A stretch of 64,000 nucleotides of DNA from Paracyclopina nana (Eukaryota > Arthropoda > Copepoda > Cyclopoida > Cyclopettidae). The DNA lies in contig JAGUCH010000005.1 of assembly GCA_019096065.1 (NCBI GenBank), forward strand, positions 3,906,001 to 3,970,000. Reading direction: 5' to 3'. The translations under genes were made by a program, and so were the position numbers. Below, piece by piece: positions 12,022-23,429 of this stretch (its first letter is position 1; each line of letters starts with the position of its first letter). The notes under the pieces were generated by a model. The model was not told the DNA's origin. It worked only from the letters and a program-made list of their open reading frames with translations, and made no database searches.

Positions 12022-12316
12022 GGTGTTGTTACAACTACCTCAGTTGTTCAGCTTTTATCAGTTTGACATTGGTGAAAAGTTCATAGCATACATTGCATCA
12101 ATTACATATAATGAGCATGCCAAAGCAAACGTTGCGGCCCTTGAACTGCTCACTCCCGAATTAAAAAAATCATTATATGCTTGAAAAACAGATAAAAGTT
12201 GACGCTCAAAAATTCTAATTGGAAAAATAACGGCCGTTCTCTCATGAAAAGTATATATACTCTCATAGTTGGAATTCTGTAATACTGTACAGATATAGTG
12301 TATCGCATATGTAAAA
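12022..12316. other. Short intergenic region
   Basis: Between the start of the EcKinase-like gene and the end of NF-YA, both on the minus strand. AT-rich; it should contain the kinase-like gene's promoter and the NF-YA 3' UTR. No other signal was seen. Confidence 0.4.
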
Positions 12317-13315
12317 CTACAATGAAAGGTGTGTCAAAACTTGTGAACCTGCGCTAGTTTGAACGTAATGAATTTCAGGCTTGGTGTCAATCTCCTCCGA
12401 CTTCATATGATGATGATTATGGTTACTGTGGTGACCACCTGGCTTTTGATCGTGAGAATTGAACTTTCCTCCTTCACCTCGCACTCTTTTGAGAGCATGT
12501 AAATGGCGAGATTCGTGCAAGTACTTTTTCCTTTCTTTTGGAATGCGACCTTCAGCTTCTAATTTGGCACGGGCTTGTCTTCGCTTGAGAATTCGGTGGT
12601 ATTGTTTGGCATTGACGTATAAAGGCTCTTCTTCAAGCATTTCTGAAACAAATGAAAATCAATAGCAATGGCTCACTGAAAAATATAATCAGGGTTTTGA
12701 CTACCTGGAAGAGGAATACGTTGGATAGAAGGAGAGCTTGCGGTTGCTCCTGGAACCATCATGATGATGTTTTGATTGGACGCTTGTCCACCGTTCGCAC
12801 TTGCAGTTGAAGTTGTCATGGTTTGAGTGGAGAGCTGAGCTTGAGGTTGTTGCCCCATCGAGGAGGCCAATTGTATGACTTGGCCACCTTGGATGGCTTG
12901 AGCTGGTTGCTGAACTAGTGCCTGGGTGCCATCCTGCATCTGGACTTGCTGGTAAATGAGGGTCTGCCCATCAGTGGTTTGAATGACTTGCGGAGCTGCA
13001 GGTTGTAGCATAATATGCTGACCTCCAGCTGAAGTCTGGATGGGTAGCATTTGGACTTGCTGAAGACCATCAGCCCCAGTTGAAACAATCTAAAATGATT
13101 AGGTTAGCGTAACTTCAATGAAATGACAGCATTGGCGCGAGTCTTACCTGGAACTGGCCTGTTGGAGGCAGGGACTGAACCATAATTTGTTGTCCATTGA
13201 CAGTCTGAATGATCTGGTGGCCTTGAGCTGTCTGAAGCATCTAAAAGCGTCAAAACAGATAGAAAGTTACTAATTGTTGATCAGAAATGATTGGTTCGGT
13301 ACGCACCGACGCCAT
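12317..13315 (-). CDS. NFYA: Nuclear transcription factor Y subunit alpha
   Basis: Sequence-specific subunit of the trimeric CCAAT-binding factor NF-Y, which recruits the histone-fold NF-YB/NF-YC dimer. Exons are 13307-13315 (only MAS), 13148-13240, 12705-13089 and 12317-12642; about 270 aa, all phases consistent. The N-terminal half is the typical Gln-rich activation domain ([34 protein letters not shown]). The conserved core in exon 4 has the subunit-interaction helix [20 protein letters not shown] and the DNA-contact segment [23 protein letters not shown]. The start is the ATG at 13313-13315; an alternative is the ATG of exon 2, directly behind its acceptor. The proximal promoter carries several CCAAT boxes (separate entry). 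Confidence 0.93.
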
Positions 13316-13461
13316 TGGCTCTCGAAAGCTAACAAAGACTCATTGGTCGACTAGCGCTCAGAAAAGCCAATCGTTACAAAACCGGCAAAATTCTCACCTT
13401 TTCCCTTCTTTCGATGCGGCCTCGGTACACACAATGCTTTTTTACGGCCTTATAGGCCAAT
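13290..13461. promoter_or_regulatory. Cluster of five CCAAT boxes around the NF-YA start
   Basis: CCAAT pentamers occur at 13290-13294, 13314-13318 and 13342-13346 (as ATTGG on the plus strand) and at 13367-13371 and 13457-13461 (as CCAAT). One overlaps the predicted start codon. In 172 bp of random sequence fewer than one would be expected on both strands. Since the gene encodes the CCAAT-binding subunit, feedback regulation is the natural inference; binding itself is not shown. Confidence 0.55.
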
Positions 13462-14195
13462 CGCTCGCTCCTTATGCGAGGAAATGATCAAAACAATGAA
13501 GAAGCCAAAATAGACGCACGAAAAACACTGAAAAAGTTCAGTACACAGAATGTGACATGTCGAAAATAGCCCAAGTTGGATACTACACTATCTGGAAAGA
13601 AACTGTAAATAAAAATATTTGGTAATTTTAGGGCTTTTTCTGTTTTCAAAAATATTTTAAGTCACCATCATTAAATATTGACACGATTTGGACGAACAAT
13701 TTTTCTGAAACTAGAAGAATACTTGTTTAAATGAACCTAATATTGTAAGCTCGCTTCGTTAATTGCATCGAGTCGTAGAAAAAAAGATCCTAGCGTACAA
13801 AGTCAATTTCATTATGAAAAAAGCTTTTATTTGACTATAAATTGATGAAAATACTTTTAAGATTACAATAATAATAAAAATTAGGACATTTATAAATCTG
13901 ACTCTTTTGTTTAAATCCACAGATGTCTATGATCAAATTTTTTTCACTAATAAATTGAGCTCCGTGGTTTGCCGAACAAACAAAGAAATAAGCAAAACAG
14001 CTTCCAGATATGACCTTTCTGTCATCAGTTGTATTAAAAAAGTCTTTTTACTAGAATCTTTAGTCGATAAAAATCTTTTGAGCCAATATCGAAAAAATAG
14101 GAAAAATTCAAACAAAGAGCGCTGCATCAACTCTCATCTTTTAACATTAGTCACTTAAAAGAGGAGGTTAATTTTCAAGCATTGATTGCCAAAAT
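13462..14195. other. AT-rich divergent intergenic region
   Basis: Between NF-YA (minus) and the DNase II gene (plus). Very AT-rich, with many short A and T runs. Open frames at 13907-14158 and its antisense are rich in Lys, Ile and Asn, as expected of chance frames. Nothing further was recognised. Confidence 0.4.
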
Positions 14196-15287
14196 ATGGA
14201 AAACTATTTGTCTCTTCTTCTTGCCATTTCGTTGCTAAGTCTGATTAACGCTCGATGTGTCGATGAAAAGGGCAAAAATGTTGATTGGGTTGTCATGTAC
14301 AAGTTACCAAAAACAGTGAGATTGAAGCTTTTGAAGAAGATGCTAACCTTGTTGACCAGGGCTTGGGCTATGCATACATCACCTCAGATAATCCTCAAGT
14401 GGGTTGGAGACTGTCTGACTTGAGCATAAAGGATGTCAACTCCATTCCTGGACGTATTCTCTCCCCAATTTATGAGGAAAAATCCAACAAAGACCTCTTT
14501 CATATGTTATACAATGATGAGCACCCTGATGGCAATACAAGCATGACATTGGGACATACCAAGGGAGTGCTAGCATATGATGAAAAATCTGGTTTTGGCT
14601 GGTGCATTCAGTGCCCAAGTTTCCCCACCTGTGGATAACAGCTATGACTATCCCCATACTGGACAAATGTATGGACAGACGTTTTTATGCATAAGTTTGA
14701 GCACCGAGGATACTGCTGATGAAATTGGATACCAAATGATGATGAATCATCCGTTCATTTACTCGGTGAACATCCCAAAATGGGCAGTCAACAAATATCA
14801 ACACTTGTCTTTAGCTGCCATGGGAAAACATTTGAGAACTCCACCATTTATGAAAGTTGCCCCTTTTCAGTCCCTCGGTGGGCTGACTTTTACCAGCTTT
14901 GCCAAATCTGCCAAATTTGGCCATGACCTGTATGCTGATCTAGTGGCACCTCCACTGCCGATGGAGTTGCATTTGGAATCCTGGCCCAATGGGCCGGGGC
15001 AATAAAGCTCCGATTGCATGGGCGTCTATAAAGTCATGAACATAGATGCCATTGATTTCAACATCAAGCCTGACGTATCGTTTGTCACAAAAAAGGACCA
15101 TGCCAAGTGGGCAATTTCACTCAGCAAACCCTTAAAAGATTGGCATGTTTGCATTGGAGACATCAATCGAATGAGCACGCAAAAGAAGCGCGGGGGTGGA
15201 ACCGTTTGCTTCCAAGATAAGTTTGCTTGGAAGGCTTTTTTCACCATCACCAAAGCTGTGGAGTCTTGCCAAAGAACACATTTCTGA
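14196..15287 (+). CDS. Deoxyribonuclease II-like, intronless, with three frame breaks and one in-frame stop
   Basis: Lysosomal or secreted acid endonuclease family (phospholipase-D-like fold). A signal peptide MENYLSLLLAISLLSLINA precedes CVDEKGKNVDWVVMYKLP. Family motifs follow: GHTKGV, LVHSVP, PPPVDNSYDYPHTGQMYGQ, HLESWPNGPG, DHAKWAIS, CIGDINR and GGGTVCF, covering the two N-terminal catalytic His and the C-terminal DH(A)KW His. About 364 codons without an intron. Frames must be shifted by one base at 14309-14313 (A run), 14593-14596 (T run) and 14623-14626 (C run) to join these motifs, and a TAA at 15003-15005 interrupts the conserved frame just after GPGQ. The runs fit the assembly-error pattern of neighbouring genes. 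The stop does not, so an inactivated or retrotransposed copy is a real alternative. Confidence 0.75.
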
Positions 15288-17048
15288 GCCTTAAAATACA
15301 TCTGTCAGATGCTTTTTGATGTAAGTGATTGATATTTTTTAGCCTATTGAACTTGGCCTTTTTTATTTTTTTATCCACCTACTTTACGTAAAATACAGAC
15401 TTATCTTTGTATCATGTTCGCTGAGGCAGAGACAATTCTTCATAGGTTTATGTATGCTACCAACGTTTATGCAAGCATGAACTAATGTCCCCACACGTGT
15501 TGACTTTATTGAAGCATTTTGACCTTCATCAAGTGTTTTTGAAGAAAGACAACAAGCATTTCAAGGCAAAAATTAGGCAAATCTCTCTCGTCCTTCCTCA
15601 CTTTGCCTAAAGATCGTCATATTCAATAACTACTTGACTTCTTTATGATTAGCTACACTTCAGATTTTGACAGCATGCTTCAATGCTCACATAAGTAATA
15701 ATTCCCATGCAAATGTTACAACCGCAACCGTATTAAGACGTTCTCAAAGTGTCAATTCACTCGAATGCATAGAAAATATTCTTACCTTCTAAAATAGTCA
15801 CTCATTTATCACAAGCATCGCAACAGTTTTATTGTGACATCATTTTTAGTGGCTATCCTTTTCGTACTTTCAAGTTCCGTAACTTCGGTACAGCCAAATG
15901 AGCTCTCATCCAATAACTATAAATTGCATTTTATTGGCAACTTCCGACACGTCTCACAGATTTTGCATCTAAAATCGCAGCTTTAATTACCGTCAGGAAA
16001 CGGTTTCTTACTTGCTGTAAAAAAACTCCTGTGTTCTCTGGTGGCTTTTTCTCCCATTCAAAGTTAAGCTGGAGTGAGAAAATGATGGAGGATGTGTCAT
16101 GCTACGTTCAGTGTTGCATTCGGTCTGTAGCAATCTATCAATTATGCAAAAAAGAAGAGAATAAGTGGCTTGTCAGTTACTTTTCTGCCCAGTTGAGCAC
16201 TTGATTTGCATGATTGCGATAAATCGGAAGGATTCCATCATATTTGAATCAGAATTCATTTTATGTAATTCACACTTCCCTAATCAGTCCTTAGTAATTA
16301 CCTCCTTGAACATTTATCATCGCTTACCAAAATTGAAAGATGTCAAGTTGATCACAGTTTTTTCCAATGTCTGAATTGAAGATTTTAGAATTATCCAATA
16401 TTTGCTCACGATATTCCGCAATGATTTATTTTTCTAATTTGAGTACAATCGAGAAAAAAGTTGAGCTGCAAAAAGTGAGCAAACTCGCCATGATACCCAC
16501 TTTTGTCAATGCCATTTTCTAATTGACCCTGAAAACTTTTCTGCACACAGTGGCAGCGCAAAAGACAGATCTTGACACCTCCAGCTTTGCAGGAAGCAAG
16601 GAAGATCCTTTCGGCAATATCTCATCTAATGAAAAAAGTGCATTTATCACATATGCGAATGCTGCAGTGGTATTTTAGTTTTAACCTCTATTTATAAGGA
16701 GGCTTTTTTTCTATCCGTTAGAATGAGAGCCTTTCAGCATGGAATTGACAAACTCTGAGAGTAGTTTCTTTCAGGGAAAAAAATTATTTTTTTTCTTTGG
16801 CCAATTTTCAGTAATTTTTTAAAATAAAACCAGTTTGGCCCAGTGTGCGATCGTCGGACGCAAATTGTGCGACGGACGGACGAAAACGTCTTCTTCGCTG
16901 AAATGGTCGGTGGCTTGAGGTGCGCGCGTCGGTTGAAAGTACTACTTGAAAAATCCGCGGATCATATATAACCTCCGACAATTCTATCGCCAACTGCAGT
17001 TTGTTCTTGGTGATTTCAGCAGGAACTGTAATCATCCCATAACCAACA
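15288..17048. other. Intergenic region with promoter of the Cys-rich gene
   Basis: About 1.7 kb without a supported exon. Open frames at 16165-16374 (+) and 16808-17119 (-) have no recognisable content. The right end carries a TATA/initiator pair, listed separately. Confidence 0.45.
16965..17000 (+). promoter_or_regulatory. Predicted TATA box and initiator of the Cys-rich gene
   Basis: TATATAA at 16965-16971 lies about 32 bases before CAGT at 16997-17000, the normal arthropod TATA-to-initiator spacing. Transcription from here would give a 5' UTR of about 50 nt before the ATG at 17049. Confidence 0.5.
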
Positions 17049-19971
17049 ATGGGCATTAGTAATTTTTGGGTAAGACCACAACAATTTATTTGAAAGTTTA
17101 CATAATCGCAAATGTCCAATAGAAAAGCCTTTTTTTCTAGAATCTGCCTTTGAAGTTTTATCTTTGAGGCAGAGTTTACACAGAGTTTTTATTTTGCTGA
17201 AAGATAAGAAAATTAAGACCTTGCTCGTGTGATTGAATTATATAATCACAGTTCTTCTACAAAGGAACCGGATGAATCTTGAGCGAAAAAAGATACATTT
17301 CGCAATATATTTTACCTGTCTGCTCGCAGAACGAGAAATATGAACGCAATTTCCTCTTTTTCAGATACTTCTGGCGGTGGCCTCTGCTTTGACCTCGTGC
17401 AAAGCAGACACCATAACCAATTGGCCCAGCTTTATGCAGAGGCTGCGACGTGAGGTTGTGGACCTCCATTCCGGTGAATTTTGCGTCGATGTCTCTACCT
17501 ATGGACTGGTTAAATTCGAGGCTGCACCCAGGGAGAAGTGCGACACCGTTTTCAACAAGCAGTGCGAGACAAAAACAGAGCAGGTAATAGCGAAAAAGTT
17601 TGTTGCAACGCACAATTTGTAGGAGTCATTTTTTTGCATTATTAAAATGTGAAGGCATTTATTTGCGGCATTAAAAGTCAACATTATGCTTGCCGGAATA
17701 TTCCATGTTTTTAGGGATGCACATTAAATTCTGCGAAAATTTGCAAAAAAAGCTATGTCATTAGAAGAAGATGAACTTCATGAAGCTGGCTTAATGTGCG
17801 TTGTTGCAGGTTTGTGATGAAGTCACTGAAATTCAATGTGAAATTGTGCCCTATACTGAATGCTCAATGAGCATGGAAGCCACTCCGTATAAATCATTCG
17901 AAATGGTGCCAAAGATTTTCAAGAAGAAGATTTGCAGAGAGGGAATGGATGTGGTTCAGCATACCAAAATGATGCCAGAATGCAGAAATGTCACCAAGCA
18001 AAATTGCATCACTAAATGGGAGACTGACGCTGAAGGGAACCAGGTACACACTTACTGCTAATCATAATAATAAGTAATTTGGGCGGAGTACAATAGATTT
18101 ATCCTTAATGGCCGTATTTTATTTCCCATCAAGCCATATCCTTAGCTGTAGGCAAAAAAATCACTCAAGCTCTCGCGAATGAAAAATTGAACTTTTTCCA
18201 CTTTTTGCGCTACTTTATGATAAATTGACACCGACGATGATATTTGCGTGCCAACTTGCATTCGTAGCAAAGTGTTGTTACTACATAAATCGCTACGTAC
18301 GTGCTTGAAATTCAACCTTTTACCAAAACTCGGACAGAGAAGCTGAACTAATAGCACAGGATGTAAATTCTGATGCAAAAAATAATAATGTGATCTCTTG
18401 TGAGTGAATCGTAGTGGGAATTAAAATTCATTTGTCATCATGGAGTGGCCAAAATCATAATATCCGGACATTGGAAGAAGTGAGCGCGAGGGTAGTTCAT
18501 AACAAGTCTATCTTTCAAATTATTTTTGCCTTTTGTTGCGAATTTTTGCGCCTACAATCCTAGCTGATTCGGCCTTGATCATCATCATCATTAAAGGCTT
18601 TACACTAGAGTACTATTCAAAACGTTGAGCCGCGTCATCTATTATTCAATTAGTGAAACAATTGACGGAAAAAACAAGACTGAAAGTGACAGCCTCGATC
18701 GTGAGACTGGCAAAATTTGGATTGATTTCTACGGGTCTTCTCTCAAATACTTCTGAGAAAAATTCTGCTCATGTCTTCATGATGGAATATTTTATAGTAG
18801 CACCGATTATTCACTTTAATTGGCATCGCACGCAATTTACCGATAAGTCTTCGTCTGCCTTGCAAAAAATCTCTAAGTGAATGTAGTTTTTCTTTCAAAA
18901 TTGCTAATTATTAAAAAGGGCTACGGGTAAATCAGGAAATGGCGATAAAAAGAATGAGGTTGACACCTTTTTTCTCGTAGCAACCACAATAATGCCTGAT
19001 CTTGACAACTCGTGCGTAAACATTTACTCTACGCGAGCTTGGTAAAATTCACGTAAATGGTGATGGATTGATGCAAAGTTCACGACGAGAAACGACGATC
19101 TTTTCCGCATAGGAAAATTGCTCGTATTATCTGTTGCCATTGAAAAATCGCCTCTAAAGAATCCTTGGATCATACTAGAGAGAAAATTATTTAGCCAGTA
19201 GGAAATTACCCATCACTTTACCTCAAATTAGCTATTATGAAAACTCGTCATTTCCCCCGGAAAAAGCAATTTCTTAGATGCTCATCAATTTCATCTAATT
19301 GTCATTAGGTCTGGGCTGGAAACGAAGCCTGTGAGCCTGTGACTTGGCGAGAATGCAAATTGGTTCCTAGGCAAGTCGACTTCAAAGTACCCAAAATTGA
19401 ATGTGACGAGGGCGAAGAGATTCCCTACACGGATTGCGAGGATGCAGAGAAGAGCCAAATGACCACAAAAATGACTTGCGAAGTGAAGCACACCACAAAT
19501 TGCAAACCGATCGCTTCCACTAAATGCCAGAACATCAACTACCAGGAATGTGCTGAATTGCCAGAGGAGAAATGCGAGACGATCGAAATGAAGGTTCCCA
19601 CCCAAGAAAAGGAGCACAAGAAAAAGTGCCTTTTGCCCGACGATGGATCTGCGTTGGCAACCCCACGTGGTGGTGCCAACAGAGCAGCCTCAGTTCCTCA
19701 GCAGCTCGATTCAGCTGATGCTGAGGCCAAGCCACAAGACCTGGATGAAGAAGCTGTGGACGAATCAAGAAGATCCTACGTGGGTGCCAGCCCACTTCCA
19801 CTTAATAACTATAATAATCAAGTAAATAGGCAAGGCAGGCTTTTCCAAGGGCAGCAGCCAAATGCTCGTTTTGTTGTAGCCCCACAACAACAACAGCACC
19901 AGGTCAATCGTCGCTATACTCAGCAGCAGCAGCAGCAAAAGGGAGGCCAATATGTTATTCGTGGTAATTAA
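17049..19971 (+). CDS. Secreted cysteine-rich protein with Gln-rich tail
   Basis: Exons are 17049-17069, 17365-17583, 17810-18043 and 19309-19971, all phase 0; 378 aa. The signal peptide MGISNFWILLAVASALTSC is split by the first intron. The body (about residues 40-275) has regularly spaced cysteines in repeats such as CDEVTEIQCEIVPYTEC and CDEGEEIPYTDCEDAEK, suggesting tandem disulfide modules. The last ~100 residues are low-complexity, ending in Gln/Asn/Arg-rich runs (QQQQQQKGGQ). This type of Cys-rich secreted protein is common in arthropods, but I do not know a named family or function. Extracellular matrix or cuticle association is only a guess. No frame breaks. The second-to-last intron is 1.27 kb. 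Confidence 0.8.
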
Positions 19972-20046
19972 GAAACGCAAATAACAATGGAAGCCATGAA
20001 GAACCTCAAACATTTTCTTATATGTAATATTTATTTATGTAACGAC

Positions 20047-20052
20047 AATAAA
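20047..20052 (+). terminator. Polyadenylation signal AATAAA, Cys-rich gene
   Basis: AATAAA about 75 bases after the stop codon of the Cys-rich gene, in the expected orientation and distance. Confidence 0.6.
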
Positions 20053-20059
20053 TTATCTC

Positions 20060-23000
20060 TAACTACCACTCACTGATCCGATTTCCTAGATGACTTTTAC
20101 ACACTCGAATGGGCAAATCACGATATGAGAATCCCTGCTATCAGCATGATTCAAGGGTGCAAAATTGGAAATCCTCTTCATGGTGTGTGACCTTTATTAT
20201 CGGATCCCACGGAAGAGCAACAGGAGTAGAAGTGTGACTTCTCATGGAGATCGATCTCCAATTTTGGCTAGTTTACAACGATGCTACAGATTTATGAAGC
20301 AAGTTGTCAATACATTAGTAATGATATGATGATTGTTGCCGCATATCTTCGTGGGAGTTCGTTTGGTGGTGAAGAAGCCACCATGTCTTAATAATGATGT
20401 GTGGCCTCGGGTGTCAAGACGTCTTTAGCGTAGTACTTATAATGGCTATAGGACACATAGCATAAAGATATGTACTGCTGCAGCCGACTAGTTGCATTTT
20501 TCACATTGGTCGGACAAATCCATCATTATCCTAACGTAATATCATATCCTCTGCTATACGTGAAAAATAGTTCCTTGAAGACACACCAATAATAATCTTA
20601 GCAATATAAGCACATGGCATGCAGATTAATTGTGCTCGAGCTAAGTTGCTTTTTCGCTCTAACAGAATGATGATGCATTTTGATGCATTCGTGTCACACT
20701 TAATTTATGCATTATATCTACATTGTAGCATACACTGTGTGATGGGGCGCTGGTAAACACAGCGTTTGAAGCTTACTGTGTTTGATGTAAAGTCACGAAA
20801 ACCCACTTTAGAAAATGCCAAGTTCAAAGCAGCACTTTGCGCGTAGGATTTGCATTTCTAGCTACTCTACATTTTTACTTCCACAACTGAGCTATGCTAC
20901 TGCGCGCAAGGTGCCAGCCTAAAGTATAGACGTAATGGTGAAATTGAAATTTCGAGGTCTCAACCTAGAATCTAATCCATGGTGAATGTCTTGGCAAAAG
21001 CCACCTGCAAGGATTTGCATTCTTAAGGGTTTTGCCAATCCTATCAAAAAGCACAGTAAGAGACCGAGTCCCTTTTAAAAAAAAATAGTCATGCATAACA
21101 TCCATCAATGTTGACCATAGCATATATAGAATAAAAATCAAGTTCTTTTGTCAGCACAAAGAAGGCCTATTATTTGCCATTTCTGCGTTGACAGTTACTT
21201 CATCACTGCTACTATTATCATTGTTGTGTTTTTCGCGGGGTGATTTTTTTCAATGAGCTTGTTGATTCAGATATGACGAGTTTGCTTCCGCAAATCGTGT
21301 GACAATAATAATAATTTGGCACAAGAAGCCTTCCAACTTTTATTGCTCCCTCCCCCCAAAAAAGTTATAAAAAAACTGCAGCTCAGACGTTATTAGCAAG
21401 TACGCGCGCATTGTATACAATCAGTAGACCTTGCGAATAAGATGTGTAAAGTTTGACACCTTGACTGCCATTTTCGACTCCCGCTTCGTTCTCTACGCAT
21501 AGAGATGACAAAAAAGTTCCTCGTTCTCACCTAATGGATTTATACGGCCGCAGTTTTCCTTCAAGGCTGTTCATGAACATTGAACTTGGCAAAATTGAAC
21601 TACCGGAGAAAATCTCCAAGTCGAATAGAACAGTCAAAGAGAATGTACTACCTAACCGCAAATCCACCTAAACGCAATCCACTTTTACGCAAATCTGCTT
21701 TTACGCTGTCCACCTAAAAGCAGTCCACTTAAACGCAGTCAACGCATAGTTATTAAACTTTCCAAGCTTTTTAATATGAGTACAAAGTATGAGTATGCAG
21801 AAAAATCTTTAATTGCTCAAACTTAGATATTTGTACTGAGTAGGTAGAAAACATAGCAGGCTTTTTCAGATGAGCTCATATTTGGTTAGTCATAACCAAT
21901 TGAAAGAGTTAGTTGCCTAAAAACTAATCTTCAAGTCTCTCAAATGCTCAGAACCAGAAATATTAAAGCTCAAACTCTATTTGACTGAGCAATAAACTTA
22001 CTCAAAGAAACCAATTTCTTATGAACTTTGATATCTGAATTTTATTAATTTTAATGATTTTAATTCATATCACTCATTGTTTTGTTCACAAATATTGTGA
22101 AATAATTATGTCTGTGTATTGCTGTTTAGGTGGACTGCGTTTAGGTGGACTGCGAATAGGTGGACTGCGTTTAGGTGGATTTGCGGTATGGCAGATATAC
22201 CGTCAAAGACTGCTAGGAATTACGAGCTGATGAATTCCCATTAATAGCAATTTCAAAATGCATGACAGTTATAATATCTGTCTCTGTGCAATTTTATGGG
22301 TAATTTGGGCTCATAAAAACATCTTTATGCCCACTTCAAAGGCCTTGATAAGACAATTGAAAGGCCATGTTTCAATCTTTACACAAGAACTGTCGCGTGG
22401 TTGGCCACCATTGTACGAATTTGCTTATTTTGGCACACAAGATTTCTAGCCTTGGACTTCAAAGCTATATGACTTGGCAAAAGTCTTCTTTGCATTCATT
22501 TCTAATATTGAGCTCAAATTACACACACGATGGCCTTCAAGACGATCGCCATCATATGCTACCACCACTTTACCATTTTTTTAAGGCTCCTCTTTAATTG
22601 AAACGCTACTCGCACGAGCTCAATGTCAGCCTTACATTATTATACTTCAAATCGGGGTGGGTTGAGCAAAGCCCATCATCATTTATTTGGACTTTGAAAA
22701 TCGTGCCCTACAATTTCATCACTCTTTTTTTCGCCCCCGAAAATCCTGATTGAAATTGCATCACCAACCTCATGAAAAATTGGCAAGTTGCAAGCTTAGG
22801 TAACATTTGTCTGAGAAAACTTATAATTCTGCTGAAGAATCGATCAAATGCTATGCAGCAAAAAATGGCAAAGATTGATTGGCCATGTTTTATAGATTCC
22901 ATCTCATTTCTGCACGAGCACTTTGTGATGACAGTAGCGTACGTAAGCATGAAATAATAATGATATTGTCAAAATGGAGGCCGCATAAAGCCGAGCTCTA

Positions 23001-23429
23001 GGTCAAGATCTTCTTTGCTCGACAAAGATGATCCTACCGCGAACGAACAAATAACTCTTTCTTCTTCGACCTGCAGCCAGCTTCTTTTAAAACGAAGATG
23101 ATGCGCCATATTTTTCAAGGATGTGACACTCAGGCCTAAATCAATTGAGCAATCAGTCGGCTCCGTGCAATTTCTAATAATGAATTTGATCGATTTCAAA
23201 TCACTTCCCTCCTTGAGGGCAGAAATATCCCTGCATGGATTTTGTTTAATGAACTTTGAGTACCATTCTTCACCAAGAAGACCAATGTGAAGTGAAGAAG
23301 TTCATCCTAACTAGCGTTGAATTGCGAGCTGGAGAAGTTCCAAATGATACAAGTAGAAATGGTTTCATGCAAATTCAATATTTGTGCAATGTATCGATTT
23401 TAGTAGGAGATTTATTGAAACGGCTAGTT
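20060..23429. other. Intergenic region containing a TIR element
   Basis: About 3.4 kb between convergent genes. Apart from the TIR element at 21655-22187 I found no gene. Short open frames at 22258-22597 and 22708-23199 have no recognisable content; the last part is probably the 3' UTR of the minus-strand matrix gene. Confidence 0.45.
21655..22187. mobile_element. Non-autonomous TIR element with inverted arrays of a ~15-bp repeat
   Basis: A 533-bp element. Its ends are inverted copies starting ACCGCAAATCCACCTAAACG; 27 of the first 28 bases match. The left end (21655-21745) and right end (22124-22187) are each tandem arrays of a degenerate 15-16-bp unit close to AGTCCACCTAAACGC, in opposite orientation. 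The interior is AT-rich and has no open frame for a transposase. Flanks read TAA on the left and TAT on the right around CCGC...GCGG, so a short target-site duplication (TA or 3 bp) is possible but not clear. Confidence 0.7.
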
